A DNA stretch of 64,000 bases, taken from positions 50,992-114,991 of the forward strand of contig JAEXLD010000010.1 of the NCBI GenBank assembly GCA_023445445.1. Direction: 5' to 3'. A model generated the notes under the pieces. That model made no database searches and had not been told where the DNA came from. It worked only from the letters and a program-made list of their open reading frames with translations. Made by a program: the position numbers and the translations under genes. Positions 44,758-52,224 of this stretch are shown piece by piece. The DNA is from Bacillota bacterium (GTDB taxonomy: Bacteria; Bacillota; Clostridia; Clostridiales; Clostridiaceae). Position 1 is the stretch's first letter; every line of letters begins with the position of its first letter.

Positions 44758-45312
44758 ATGTTTAAGACTGAAAATGAGACAATCATTGAAAAAGCTATTA
44801 TAAACAGAAAAAATGCTGCAAATACAAATCGTGGCTACAAAATACTAGTAAATAAGATAATTATAATATTAATCGTAGGATATATATTATTTACACAGTT
44901 TTTTCTCATTACACAGGTTACTGGAAATGGAATGTTTCCAGCAATAAAAGATGGAGATTTAACAATTGTATTTAAGCTAGAACAGAAGTATAGAAAAAAT
45001 GATGTTATATCTTATAAAAACAATAAGAAAAATTACATTGGACGAGTTGTAGCCTGTGAAAATGATGTAGTAACAATAAATGAAAATGGAAATTTAATTG
45101 TAAATGGAACAATACAGGATGAAGAAATTATGTATCCAACCTATGAAAAGGAAGAATCACAGATAACTTATCCCTATAGAGTTCCAGAAGGATGTGTTTT
45201 TGTACTAGGTGATTATAGAACACAAACTGAAGATAGCCGTGATTTTGGCCCAATTTCTAAAAAAGATTTAGAAGGTAAAGTAATTACTATTCTTCGTAGA
45301 AGGGGATTGTAA
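44758..45312 (+). CDS. sipA: SipA-like signal-peptidase homologue lacking catalytic residues
   Basis: A 184-aa type I signal peptidase-like membrane protein: an N-terminal helix (residues ~33-54) and an S26 fold with VTGNGMFPAIKDGD, YIGRVVACEND and GYxx-like GCVFVLGDYRTQTEDSRDFGPI. The catalytic Ser is replaced by Gly58 and the catalytic Lys by Gly95. Streptococcal SipA is likewise changed at both sites and still needed for pilus assembly as a chaperone-like factor, so the same role is inferred here. It is placed just before the major pilin. Confidence 0.85.
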   Translation: MFKTENETIIEKAIINRKNAANTNRGYKILVNKIIIILIVGYILFTQFFLITQVTGNGMFPAIKDGDLTIVFKLEQKYRKNDVISYKNNKKNYIGRVVACENDVVTINENGNLIVNGTIQDEEIMYPTYEKEESQITYPYRVPEGCVFVLGDYRTQTEDSRDFGPISKKDLEGKVITILRRRGL

Positions 45313-45398
45313 TTCAATAAAAAGTCTTAATTTTCTATCCTTTATTAAAAAGAAGGTAGAATAAATATAATAAAATAATTTCTTAGGAGGGAAAAATT

Positions 45399-46475
45399 AT
45401 GAAAAAGTTTTTATCTTTAATTCTATCATTAGTAATGGTTTTAGGTGTGAGCACTGTAACCTTTGCTGATGTTGTTGCAGACAATGGGGATGTAAGTAGT
45501 GTAGATCTTGCTAAGATTTATAAATTAGCAAATAATGGTGTTAAGAACCCTGCTGAAACCTTTAATTTCACAGTTACAAATGAAAGTGTATCAGATTCTC
45601 AATATACATTTGATGGAGCAAATGGCTCAGAGATTATGCCTAGCATTAGTCCTAATACCTATGAAATAAGCTTTACAGAGGGTGAAGCTGCTTTAGCAGG
45701 TGATAAAAATACTACTGCTATTGCATTACCAACTTATAATCACGTAGGTATCTTTACATATAAGATAACTGAAACAGCTAGCAATACTGCAGGTGTTGAA
45801 TATGATGCAAAACCAATTTACTTAAAGGTTACTGTTACTGAAGAAAATGGTCAAAAAGTTAGACATGTTGTTTTCCACTATGGTACAGTAAATGGAAGTA
45901 AGACAGAAGGTATTACTAATATATACTCTGCTTCTAGTTTAGATATTAAGAAAGAAGTTACTGGTAATATGGGTGAAAAAGATCGTTACTTTAAAGTAGA
46001 TGTTACATTAAATGCTCCAACTGAAATAACTGATACAGCTACAGTGGTTAAACCTGTAAAGAGTACAATTTCTATTACTGGTGGTTCTAATTCTAATAAT
46101 CCTACAACTGTTAAATTTGCTGATGGCGAAAATACTAAAACAATTACTTTATTATTAAAAGATGATGAAACTATTACATTAGGAAATCTTCCAGTTGGTG
46201 TTACTTACACAGTAAAAGAAGCAGATTATACTACTGACGCAAATGGAAAGTATGATAAACCTAAATATAATGATGTTGAAGATACACAAAAACAGGGTAT
46301 AACTGGTACAGTTGACAAAGATAATAAAGAAGTTAAAATTACAAATAATAGGGGAAGAGATGTTGATACAGGAATTTTCGTGGACAACCTACCTTACATT
46401 ATGATACTAGCAGTTGTTGTAGTTGGTGGTGGAGCTTTCATTATTAAGAGACGTATGGCTAGCAACAATAATTAA
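45399..46475 (+). CDS. fctA: FctA-like major pilin
   Basis: A 358-aa surface pilin with a signal peptide ending near VTFADV. Domain 1 (~35-180) is Spy0128/FctA-like (LAKIYKLANNGV...GIFTYKITETASNTAGVEYD...ITNIYS), and domain 2 (~185-330) is similar (LDIKKEVTGNMGE...YTVKEADY...KITNNRG). Both contain the Lys, Glu and Asn needed for internal isopeptide bonds. The sorting signal is DVDTG, a hydrophobic helix and IKRRMASNNN. The strong AGGAGGGAAAAA ribosome site fits high expression. It would be polymerised by the class B sortase downstream. Confidence 0.88.
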   Translation: MKKFLSLILSLVMVLGVSTVTFADVVADNGDVSSVDLAKIYKLANNGVKNPAETFNFTVTNESVSDSQYTFDGANGSEIMPSISPNTYEISFTEGEAALAGDKNTTAIALPTYNHVGIFTYKITETASNTAGVEYDAKPIYLKVTVTEENGQKVRHVVFHYGTVNGSKTEGITNIYSASSLDIKKEVTGNMGEKDRYFKVDVTLNAPTEITDTATVVKPVKSTISITGGSNSNNPTTVKFADGENTKTITLLLKDDETITLGNLPVGVTYTVKEADYTTDANGKYDKPKYNDVEDTQKQGITGTVDKDNKEVKITNNRGRDVDTGIFVDNLPYIMILAVVVVGGGAFIIKRRMASNNN

Positions 46476-46496
46476 GTTAAGTATATGAAATTATAA

Positions 46497-46531
46497 CAGG
46501 TTAGAAGGGCTTTTAGCCCTTCCAATACCTG
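46497..46531 (+). promoter_or_regulatory. strong hairpin between pilin and sortase genes
   Basis: CAGGT-GAAGGGC pairs with GCCCTTC-ACCTG around TTTTA, with no long U tract after it. It could be a partial terminator or a 3'-protecting RNA stem that keeps pilin mRNA above sortase mRNA. Confidence 0.7.
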
Positions 46532-46565
46532 ATTTTAACAATAGGTTTTAAGGAGTGTGTGACGC

Positions 46566-47339
46566 ATGAGGCTTTCTAGATTTTTTCTCAGGGCGTCAAA
46601 TGCCCTTGTAAGTTTTATAGTAATATTATTACTTTGCATAGCGGGTACTTATTCTGTTTATGCACTTTGGGATAATAACCATATATATGCTAAAGCAAAG
46701 AATGTACAATCAGATATGTTAAGCCTTAAGCCAGATATAAATAATTCAGAGAAGGCTAAAGCCTCCTTTGAAGAATTACTGGCAATAAACAAAGATGTTT
46801 GCGGATGGATTACTATGGATGGTACAAAGATAGACTATCCTGTAGTTCAAGGTGAAACTAATCTAACATATATAAATACTGATGTTTATGGTGATTTTTC
46901 ATTAGCTGGAAGTATATATTTAGATTCTAGATGTGATAAGAATTTTCAGGACAATTATTCTTTGCTATATGGGCACCATATGGATAATAGTAATATGTTT
47001 GGAGACTTAGATCTTTATAAGAAAGAAGATTTCTTTAAGGAAAATAAAACAGGAACTTTGATTTTACCTGATAGAAGCTATGATTTAAAAGTTTATGCTT
47101 GCCTATTAGTAGCTGCATCAGAAGGTAATATATTTGATACAGCACAAGTACAAGGGAATATAAATAATCTACATACTTATGTAGAAAAAAATGCAATGTA
47201 TATTAATAAAGATACATTTATTAAAGCAAAAGAACAGGCGGATAAACAAATTATAGCATTATCCACTTGCTCAAGTGAATTTACTGATGCAAGAACCATT
47301 ATTCTGGCTGTGATGGAACCTCACACGCCAGCGGAATAG
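46566..47339 (+). CDS. srtB: class B sortase (pilin polymerase)
   Basis: A 257-aa membrane transpeptidase: N-terminal helix (residues ~12-34), then the sortase barrel with catalytic His in LYGHHMDN, Cys in ALSTCSSEF and Arg in TDARTI. The sequence VCGWITMDGTKIDYPVVQG is typical of class B. In streptococcal FCT loci a class B enzyme (SrtC2) polymerises FctA pilins, and the gene order here is the same. It would use the DTG/NTG-type signals of the neighbouring pilins. AAGGAGTGTGACGC precedes the ATG. Confidence 0.9.
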   Translation: MRLSRFFLRASNALVSFIVILLLCIAGTYSVYALWDNNHIYAKAKNVQSDMLSLKPDINNSEKAKASFEELLAINKDVCGWITMDGTKIDYPVVQGETNLTYINTDVYGDFSLAGSIYLDSRCDKNFQDNYSLLYGHHMDNSNMFGDLDLYKKEDFFKENKTGTLILPDRSYDLKVYACLLVAASEGNIFDTAQVQGNINNLHTYVEKNAMYINKDTFIKAKEQADKQIIALSTCSSEFTDARTIILAVMEPHTPAE

Positions 47340-47346
47340 GAGGATA

Positions 47347-48003
47347 TTGAGAATGAAGAAAAAGGTTAAGAATATCGCAATAATGTTAACTGTATTGGTT
47401 ATCTTTCTAGTGATACAAACTCCACCTGTGCTGGCGGCGGAAGTACCGAAAACAAAGGTACAATTTAATGTTTCGCTAGAGGGTACACTACCTACTAAGG
47501 CAGAAGAATTTACTATTAATCTAAAAGCAGATAATATAGCTTATCCTATGCCAGAGGGCAGTACAGATGGTGTTTATACAATGATTGCAACTGGTGAAGA
47601 AACTAATTCTTTTCCAATAATAACTTTTTCAAGAGTTGGTATATATAGTTATTCTATATGGCAAGAAGAGGGAAACAATGTAGATTGTACTTATGATAAT
47701 AGTATTTATAATCTTACAGTTTATGTAACTAATAAAGAAAATGGTGAGGGCTTAGAAGCCACTTCAGTTCTTTATAAGGGTAATAAAGCAGAAAAGTTAG
47801 ATGAAGCAAGTTTTCATAATATATATAAAACAATTACTCCTATAAAGGAAGAGGTTATGTCTATAACAGATATAGTTGAAGAAAAACCTGTTAATACTGG
47901 AGATCAATCTAATATAGTTTTTTGGACTATATTAAGCTCTATTGGGGCCATTGGAATACTTTATTTAGCATTATTTGCAAATAAAAAAAGAGAGAAGAAT
48001 TAA
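47347..48003 (+). CDS. fctB: FctB-like minor pilin / wall anchor
   Basis: A 218-aa secreted protein with a signal peptide (AIMLTVLVIFLVIQTPPVLA), a single FctA/Spy0128-type domain (VQFNVSLEGTLPTKAEEF...GIYSYSIWQEEGNN...YNLTVYVTN) and a sorting signal KPVNTGD, hydrophobic helix and KKREKN. As the last pilus gene it corresponds to FctB, the base subunit that links streptococcal pili to the wall. GGAGGAT precedes it. A terminator follows. Confidence 0.84.
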   Translation: MRMKKKVKNIAIMLTVLVIFLVIQTPPVLAAEVPKTKVQFNVSLEGTLPTKAEEFTINLKADNIAYPMPEGSTDGVYTMIATGEETNSFPIITFSRVGIYSYSIWQEEGNNVDCTYDNSIYNLTVYVTNKENGEGLEATSVLYKGNKAEKLDEASFHNIYKTITPIKEEVMSITDIVEEKPVNTGDQSNIVFWTILSSIGAIGILYLALFANKKREKN

Positions 48004-48013
48004 ATTGATGGTA

Positions 48014-48062
48014 AGTAAAAGACAGTAGTTGTGAGATTTCATAACTACTGCCTTTTTTTATT
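48014..48062 (+). terminator. terminator of the pilus operon
   Basis: AAGACAGTAGTTGTGA pairs with TAACTACTGCCTT and is followed by TTTTTTATTT. Confidence 0.9.
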
Positions 48063-48067
48063 TAGCT

Positions 48068-48256
48068 TTATTTAATTTTTGATTCGTATTGTTCTACCAT
48101 TCTCTTAACCATTTCTCCACCAACGCTACCGCATTGTTTTGAAGAAAGATCTCCGTTGTAGTCTGTGAATGGAACTCCCATTTCATTAGCTACTTCATTT
48201 TTAAATTTAGATAATCCTTGTTTTGCTTCTGGAACTAATTTTGTACTACTTGCCAT
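48068..48256 (-). CDS. alpha/beta-type small acid-soluble spore protein
   Basis: A 62-aa SASP that coats and protects DNA in the dormant spore. The germination protease site region KFKNEVANEMGVPF and the C-terminal block CGSVGGEMVKRMVEQYE are diagnostic. AGGAGGAATT precedes the ATG. It shows the organism forms endospores. It would be expressed in the forespore; I did not assign a sigma-G promoter. Confidence 0.95.
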   Translation of the reverse strand: MASSTKLVPEAKQGLSKFKNEVANEMGVPFTDYNGDLSSKQCGSVGGEMVKRMVEQYESKIK

Positions 48257-48407
48257 AATAAATTCCTCCTTAAAAGTTAATACAAAGCTTTTTAATGACT
48301 TTGTACTATTATGTTATGTAATAATTAGTTCTATAAACTATTAAATTAATTACAATAAAGGAAGGCTATTCTTGTTAAGCATAAAAATAGTACAAACTAC
48401 CTAGATA

Positions 48408-48448
48408 ATGAATAATGGATAATGCATAATGCGTAATTAAGGTAAAAA
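48408..48448 (+). repeat. ATGCATAATT array, SASP-ECF gap
   Basis: AATGGATAATGCATAATGCGTAATT units are followed by an AAACTAC/GTAGTTT hairpin. It is a half copy of the class seen at 7371 and 13314. Confidence 0.65.
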
Positions 48449-48471
48449 CTACTGAAGTAGTTTTTTCATTA

Positions 48472-48512
48472 AAAAGAGCTGTACACTTATTTTAGTGATA
48501 CAGCTCTGTGAA
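48472..48512 (-). terminator. terminator of the ECF transporter gene
   Basis: On the - strand AGAGCTGTA pairs with TACAGCTCT, with inner CACTAAAATAAGTG, followed by TTTTAATG. Confidence 0.85.
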
Positions 48513-48536
48513 ATTTAATTTTTATGTTAATATTTT

Positions 48537-49163
48537 TTAAAAACTTTTCTTTTGCATTTTAAAGATTGCTATTACTATTGGAGTTACAAGTAAAGCTGAT
48601 AAAATAGCTTCAGCAATTCCGTTAGTTCCTATTACAGTTAATAGAGCAGTTGTAACTGCACTTACTGAATCTGATAATATAGTTCCTTTATTCATAAGTA
48701 TTTCAGCATAATCTTTAAAGTAAATGAAGTAAATAGTGCCAAGTACACCAATTGTGTTTACTAAAGAGCCACAAATTGCAGCAACAGTAATAGATACTTT
48801 AATATTTTTAAGCTTAGTTTTTATAAACTTAAAAATGTAATAAGATATAACACCTATTAGAACTCTAGGAACTACAGATACTAATGGATTATAAAAAAAT
48901 GGTGACATTGGTGTTGGAGCTGTTATATTTTGATAGATTGAGAATAACCCAAAAATCAAACCTATAGACCCACCTACTATTGGTCCTTCAATTATAGCTC
49001 CTATTATTACTGGTAAATGTAAAATTGTTAATTTAAAAAGTGGTAAAGGTATAAAACCAAGACCTGTTAATCCTAGAAACAAACAAATGCCGGATAACAT
49101 CGCTATTATTACCATCTTTCTAATGTTTTCATGGGATTTCCCCACCCCTCTAGTGTTTAACAT
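48537..49163 (-). CDS. ECF transporter S component (pantothenate-type)
   Basis: A 208-aa membrane protein with five to six helices. It is the substrate-binding subunit of an energy-coupling factor vitamin transporter; the shared EcfAAT module must be encoded elsewhere. The block PTPMSPFFYNPLVSVVPRVLIGVISYY resembles the subgroup annotated for pantothenate, but substrate cannot be fixed from sequence. A three-hairpin leader (49196-49255) precedes it; I did not recognise a known riboswitch. GGAGGAG precedes the ATG. Confidence 0.82.
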   Translation of the reverse strand: MLNTRGVGKSHENIRKMVIIAMLSGICLFLGLTGLGFIPLPLFKLTILHLPVIIGAIIEGPIVGGSIGLIFGLFSIYQNITAPTPMSPFFYNPLVSVVPRVLIGVISYYIFKFIKTKLKNIKVSITVAAICGSLVNTIGVLGTIYFIYFKDYAEILMNKGTILSDSVSAVTTALLTVIGTNGIAEAILSALLVTPIVIAIFKMQKKSF

Positions 49164-49195
49164 ATTAACTCCTCCGTTCTTATTCCTTATAAAAG

Positions 49196-49258
49196 GATAT
49201 AATTCGGCAAAAAATAAATTTTTGCAAAGTTCGGTTTCAAAGAATACCGACTCTTATA
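49196..49258 (-). promoter_or_regulatory. structured leader of the ECF S-component gene
   Basis: On the - strand three hairpins follow the -10-like TGGTAAAAT: TCGGT/ACCGA, GCAAAAA/TTTTTTGC and TCCTT/AAGGA. The last ends 13 nt before the ribosome site. Vitamin ECF genes often have riboswitches, but this matches none I know. Confidence 0.4.
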
Positions 49259-49308
49259 ATTTTACCATATATAAGTAAGGTGTAAAGTATAAAATATTAA
49301 GAAAATAT

Positions 49309-49352
49309 TGATTTTTTATTATATCTGTTATATAATATATATAACAGATATA
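49309..49352 (+). promoter_or_regulatory. promoter and operator of the ABC exporter operon
   Basis: TTGATT (49309) and TATAAT (49331) are overlapped by the long palindrome ATATCTGTTATAT/ATATAACAGATAT (49321-49352). A GntR/YtrA-type repressor encoded at 51835 is the likely ligand. Confidence 0.78.
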
Positions 49353-49370
49353 ATGATGAGAGGTGTTAAT

Positions 49371-50084
49371 ATGTTAGAAATAAAAAATTATTCAAAAGCA
49401 TATAAAAATGGGAAAAAAGCTGTAAATAATATTTCTCTTAAGGTAAATGATGGGGAGATATTTGCTTTTATTGGTCATAATGGCGCTGGTAAGACTACCA
49501 CTATAAAATCTATAGTTGGAATATTAGAATTTGAAGAAGGAGATATATTAATTGATGGAGTATCTATCAAAGAAGATCCTATGAAGTGTAAAAGTAATAT
49601 AGCTTATATACCAGATAATCCAGATATTTATGAATCATTAACTGGAATTCAATATTTAAATTTTATAGCAGATATTTTTAATGTTTCAAAAAGTGATAGA
49701 GAAAATTTAATTAAGTATTATGCAGATAAATTTGAGATAACAAACTTCTTGGGTGATCTAATATCCTCATATTCTCACGGAATGAAGCAAAAGCTAGCTA
49801 TTATTTCAGCTTTAATTCATAAGCCAAAGTTATTAATATTAGATGAGCCCTTTGTTGGATTAGATCCAAAGGCATCACATACTTTAAAGGAAGAAATGAA
49901 ATCTTTATGTAGCAATGGAGTGTCAATATTCTTTTCTACTCATGTTCTAGAAGTTGCAGAAAAGATTTGTAATAAGGTAGCTATAATTAAGGATGGAGTT
50001 ATAGTTTCCCAAGGTAAAATGGAAGAAGTAAAGGGAAATAGTTCATTAGAAGATATATTTATGGAGTTGATTGATAATGAGTAA
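49371..50084 (+). CDS. ABC transporter ATP-binding protein
   Basis: A 237-aa ATPase with Walker A GHNGAGKTT, signature SYSHGMKQKLAI, Walker B LLILDEPFVGLD and the switch His in STHVLE. It resembles the ATPases of YtrA-controlled and multidrug-type exporters. An upstream frame extension to 49308 runs through the promoter, so ATG 49371 with GAGAGGTG is used. Its end overlaps the permease gene by 8 nt. Confidence 0.9.
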   Translation: MLEIKNYSKAYKNGKKAVNNISLKVNDGEIFAFIGHNGAGKTTTIKSIVGILEFEEGDILIDGVSIKEDPMKCKSNIAYIPDNPDIYESLTGIQYLNFIADIFNVSKSDRENLIKYYADKFEITNFLGDLISSYSHGMKQKLAIISALIHKPKLLILDEPFVGLDPKASHTLKEEMKSLCSNGVSIFFSTHVLEVAEKICNKVAIIKDGVIVSQGKMEEVKGNSSLEDIFMELIDNE

Positions 50085-51675
50085 ATTAGCAAGTCTTTTA
50101 AAAATAAATTTTATATCATCTTTGGGTATAAATAAATTTACTAAAGAAAAATCAAAAGTAGAAAGAAATAAATCAATTTTATTAGCTGCAACAATTGCAT
50201 TTACTATGATTATGCTTTTATTTATGGCAGTGTTATATTTTAAACTTTTAGCTGATGGATTACAACAATTTGGATTATTAGATATTCTTTTAGTTATGGG
50301 ATTTATAATAACTACAATAATGATATTATTCACATCAATATATAAGGCTCAAGGAATATTATTTTCTTTTAAAGATTACGATTTATTAATGAGTTTACCA
50401 ATTAAGAAAAGTGATATTTTAATATCAAAAATGGTAGAATTACTTGTAGTTAATTATTTCTTTGCTTTGTTTGTTTTATTACCATCTGCAATTATATACT
50501 TTAAATATAGCAGCATATCATCTTTATTCTTTTTAAATTTATTACTAGTATATTTGACTCTACCCCTTATTCCTATAGTTGTTGCTTCAATAATTGCCTT
50601 TGGAATAAGCTATATATCATCACGAATGAGACATAAAAATCTAGTAGTTATCTTAGGAACATTGGCCATTGTATTTATATTTTTAATAGCATCCTTCAAA
50701 TCAAATGACCTTATAAATTCCTTTATAGCTAATAGTAAGTCTATTAGTGAAGGAATTCTAAAAATATATCCTCCAGCAATTTTAGCTGTAAGAGGTCTAG
50801 CAAATAATAATTTTATAGATATATTATTATTTGTTTTATTATCAGTAGCAGTATTTGCTGCATTCATATTAATATTTAGCAAAAGTTTTAAGAGTATAAG
50901 TTCAAGGCTTCAAGAAAGTTATAAAAAATCTAATTATAAAATAAGAGAAATGAAGAGTTCTACACAGTTAATGGCCTTACTAAAAAAAGAGATAAAGAGA
51001 TACTTTGCTTCACCTATATATGTAATAAATACAATTATTGGACCTATATTATTACTAGGAATGTCAATAGCTACTATTTTTATGGGGGAAGAAGTACTTG
51101 CTACTATCCTTGAAGTAGATATTGCAAAAGAAATTATACCAGTATTTCTTATAGTTATGGTATGTGGGACTTTAGTATTATCTTGTACAACAAATTCATC
51201 AATATCATTAGAAGGAAAGAACTTATGGATATTAAAATCAAGTCCAATAAAGCCAATAGTAATATTTAAAGCTAAAATAGCATTAAATTTAATTTTAATT
51301 CTACCAGCTTTATTAATTTCAGATATAATTTTTGTCTTTTCATTAAAACTATCAGTTATTCAGTTTATTTGGCTTATAGTTATAACAACTATTTTTTCTT
51401 TAATTGTGCCAATAGTAGGAATAATAACGAATTTATTATTCCCTAAATTCAATTGGATTTCAGAGACAGCTGTAGTTAAACAAGGAGCAAGTGTACTTAT
51501 CCAAATGTTAATTTCAGCAATTATAGTAGCAATTCCAGTACTAACATTTATTTATGTTAAGATACAAAACATTAATTTACTATTATTAGGAGCCTTAATT
51601 TATGAATTAATAGTATTAGCAGCTTCTGTAATTATTTTAAATACTACTGCTGTAAAACTATTCAACAAACTATAG
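50077..51675 (+). CDS. ABC-2 type exporter permease
   Basis: A 532-aa membrane protein with about twelve hydrophobic segments in two halves. It contains a cytoplasmic stretch (SSRLQESYKKSNYKIREMK) and a repeat of the LLKKEIKRYFASPIYV type typical of ABC-2 permeases. It overlaps the ATPase gene and forms an exporter with it; the substrate (antibiotic, peptide or lipid) is unknown. ATG 50077 follows GGAG; the in-frame TTG at 50071 is less likely. Confidence 0.86.
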   Translation: MSKLASLLKINFISSLGINKFTKEKSKVERNKSILLAATIAFTMIMLLFMAVLYFKLLADGLQQFGLLDILLVMGFIITTIMILFTSIYKAQGILFSFKDYDLLMSLPIKKSDILISKMVELLVVNYFFALFVLLPSAIIYFKYSSISSLFFLNLLLVYLTLPLIPIVVASIIAFGISYISSRMRHKNLVVILGTLAIVFIFLIASFKSNDLINSFIANSKSISEGILKIYPPAILAVRGLANNNFIDILLFVLLSVAVFAAFILIFSKSFKSISSRLQESYKKSNYKIREMKSSTQLMALLKKEIKRYFASPIYVINTIIGPILLLGMSIATIFMGEEVLATILEVDIAKEIIPVFLIVMVCGTLVLSCTTNSSISLEGKNLWILKSSPIKPIVIFKAKIALNLILILPALLISDIIFVFSLKLSVIQFIWLIVITTIFSLIVPIVGIITNLLFPKFNWISETAVVKQGASVLIQMLISAIIVAIPVLTFIYVKIQNINLLLLGALIYELIVLAASVIILNTTAVKLFNKL

Positions 51676-51692
51676 TGGGCTGTAAACAGCCC

Positions 51693-51820
51693 AAATGAAA
51701 AATGAAAAATGTAGAATGTAGAATTATGGAAGTAATTTGTGCCAAATTACAAAATATAAAATTTAGAAACTCCGAAAGGAGTTTCATCATCAATTTTACA
51801 TTCTACATTCTACATTCAGA
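51693..51820. repeat. nested palindromic repeat (GAATGTA arms), permease-GntR gap
   Basis: Left arm AATGAAAAATGAAAAATGTAGAATGTAGAATT (7-nt units) is mirrored by AATTTTACATTCTACATTCTACATT. Inside are GTAATTTG/CAAATTAC and GAAACTCC/GGAGTTTC. The order of the inner palindromes is the reverse of that at 16421, so the two copies are in opposite orientation. A GGGCTGT/ACAGCCC hairpin precedes it. Confidence 0.82.
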
Positions 51821-51834
51821 AAAGAGGTGTTTTA

Positions 51835-52215
51835 ATGATTTTAAGAATAAACTTCGATTCGGAGGTTCCAATTTATATTCAAATTAAAAATCAGGTTATT
51901 GAGGGTATAGCTAGGGGAGAAATTGATATAGAAGAGGAGTTGCCATCTGTAAGAGCTTTAGCAGAGGATATAGGAGTTAACATGCATACTGTTAATAAGG
52001 CATATAATATACTAAAAGATGAAGGTTATATAAAAATTGATAGAAGAAAGGGCGCTATTGTTTCCTTAAATTTAAATTCATCTAGGGATAAATTTGAAGA
52101 GGATTTAAAGGATAACTTATACTATTATATGGCTCAATGTTTTAACAGAGGAATTAGGAAAGATGAAATTAAAGATTACATAGAAAAAGTATTCTTAGAA
52201 TTTGATGAAAAGTAG
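51835..52215 (+). CDS. GntR-family regulator, YtrA type
   Basis: A 126-aa repressor-type protein: a winged helix-turn-helix (IYIQIKNQVIEGIARGEIDIEEELPSVRALAEDIGVNMHTVNKAYNIL) with only a short C-terminal dimerisation helix, the YtrA layout. It lies in the same operon as the ABC exporter and probably binds the palindrome at 49321. GAGGTG precedes the ATG. Inducer unknown; cell-wall-active compounds induce related systems. Confidence 0.88.
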   Translation: MILRINFDSEVPIYIQIKNQVIEGIARGEIDIEEELPSVRALAEDIGVNMHTVNKAYNILKDEGYIKIDRRKGAIVSLNLNSSRDKFEEDLKDNLYYYMAQCFNRGIRKDEIKDYIEKVFLEFDEK

Positions 52216-52224
52216 GTGAAGATT

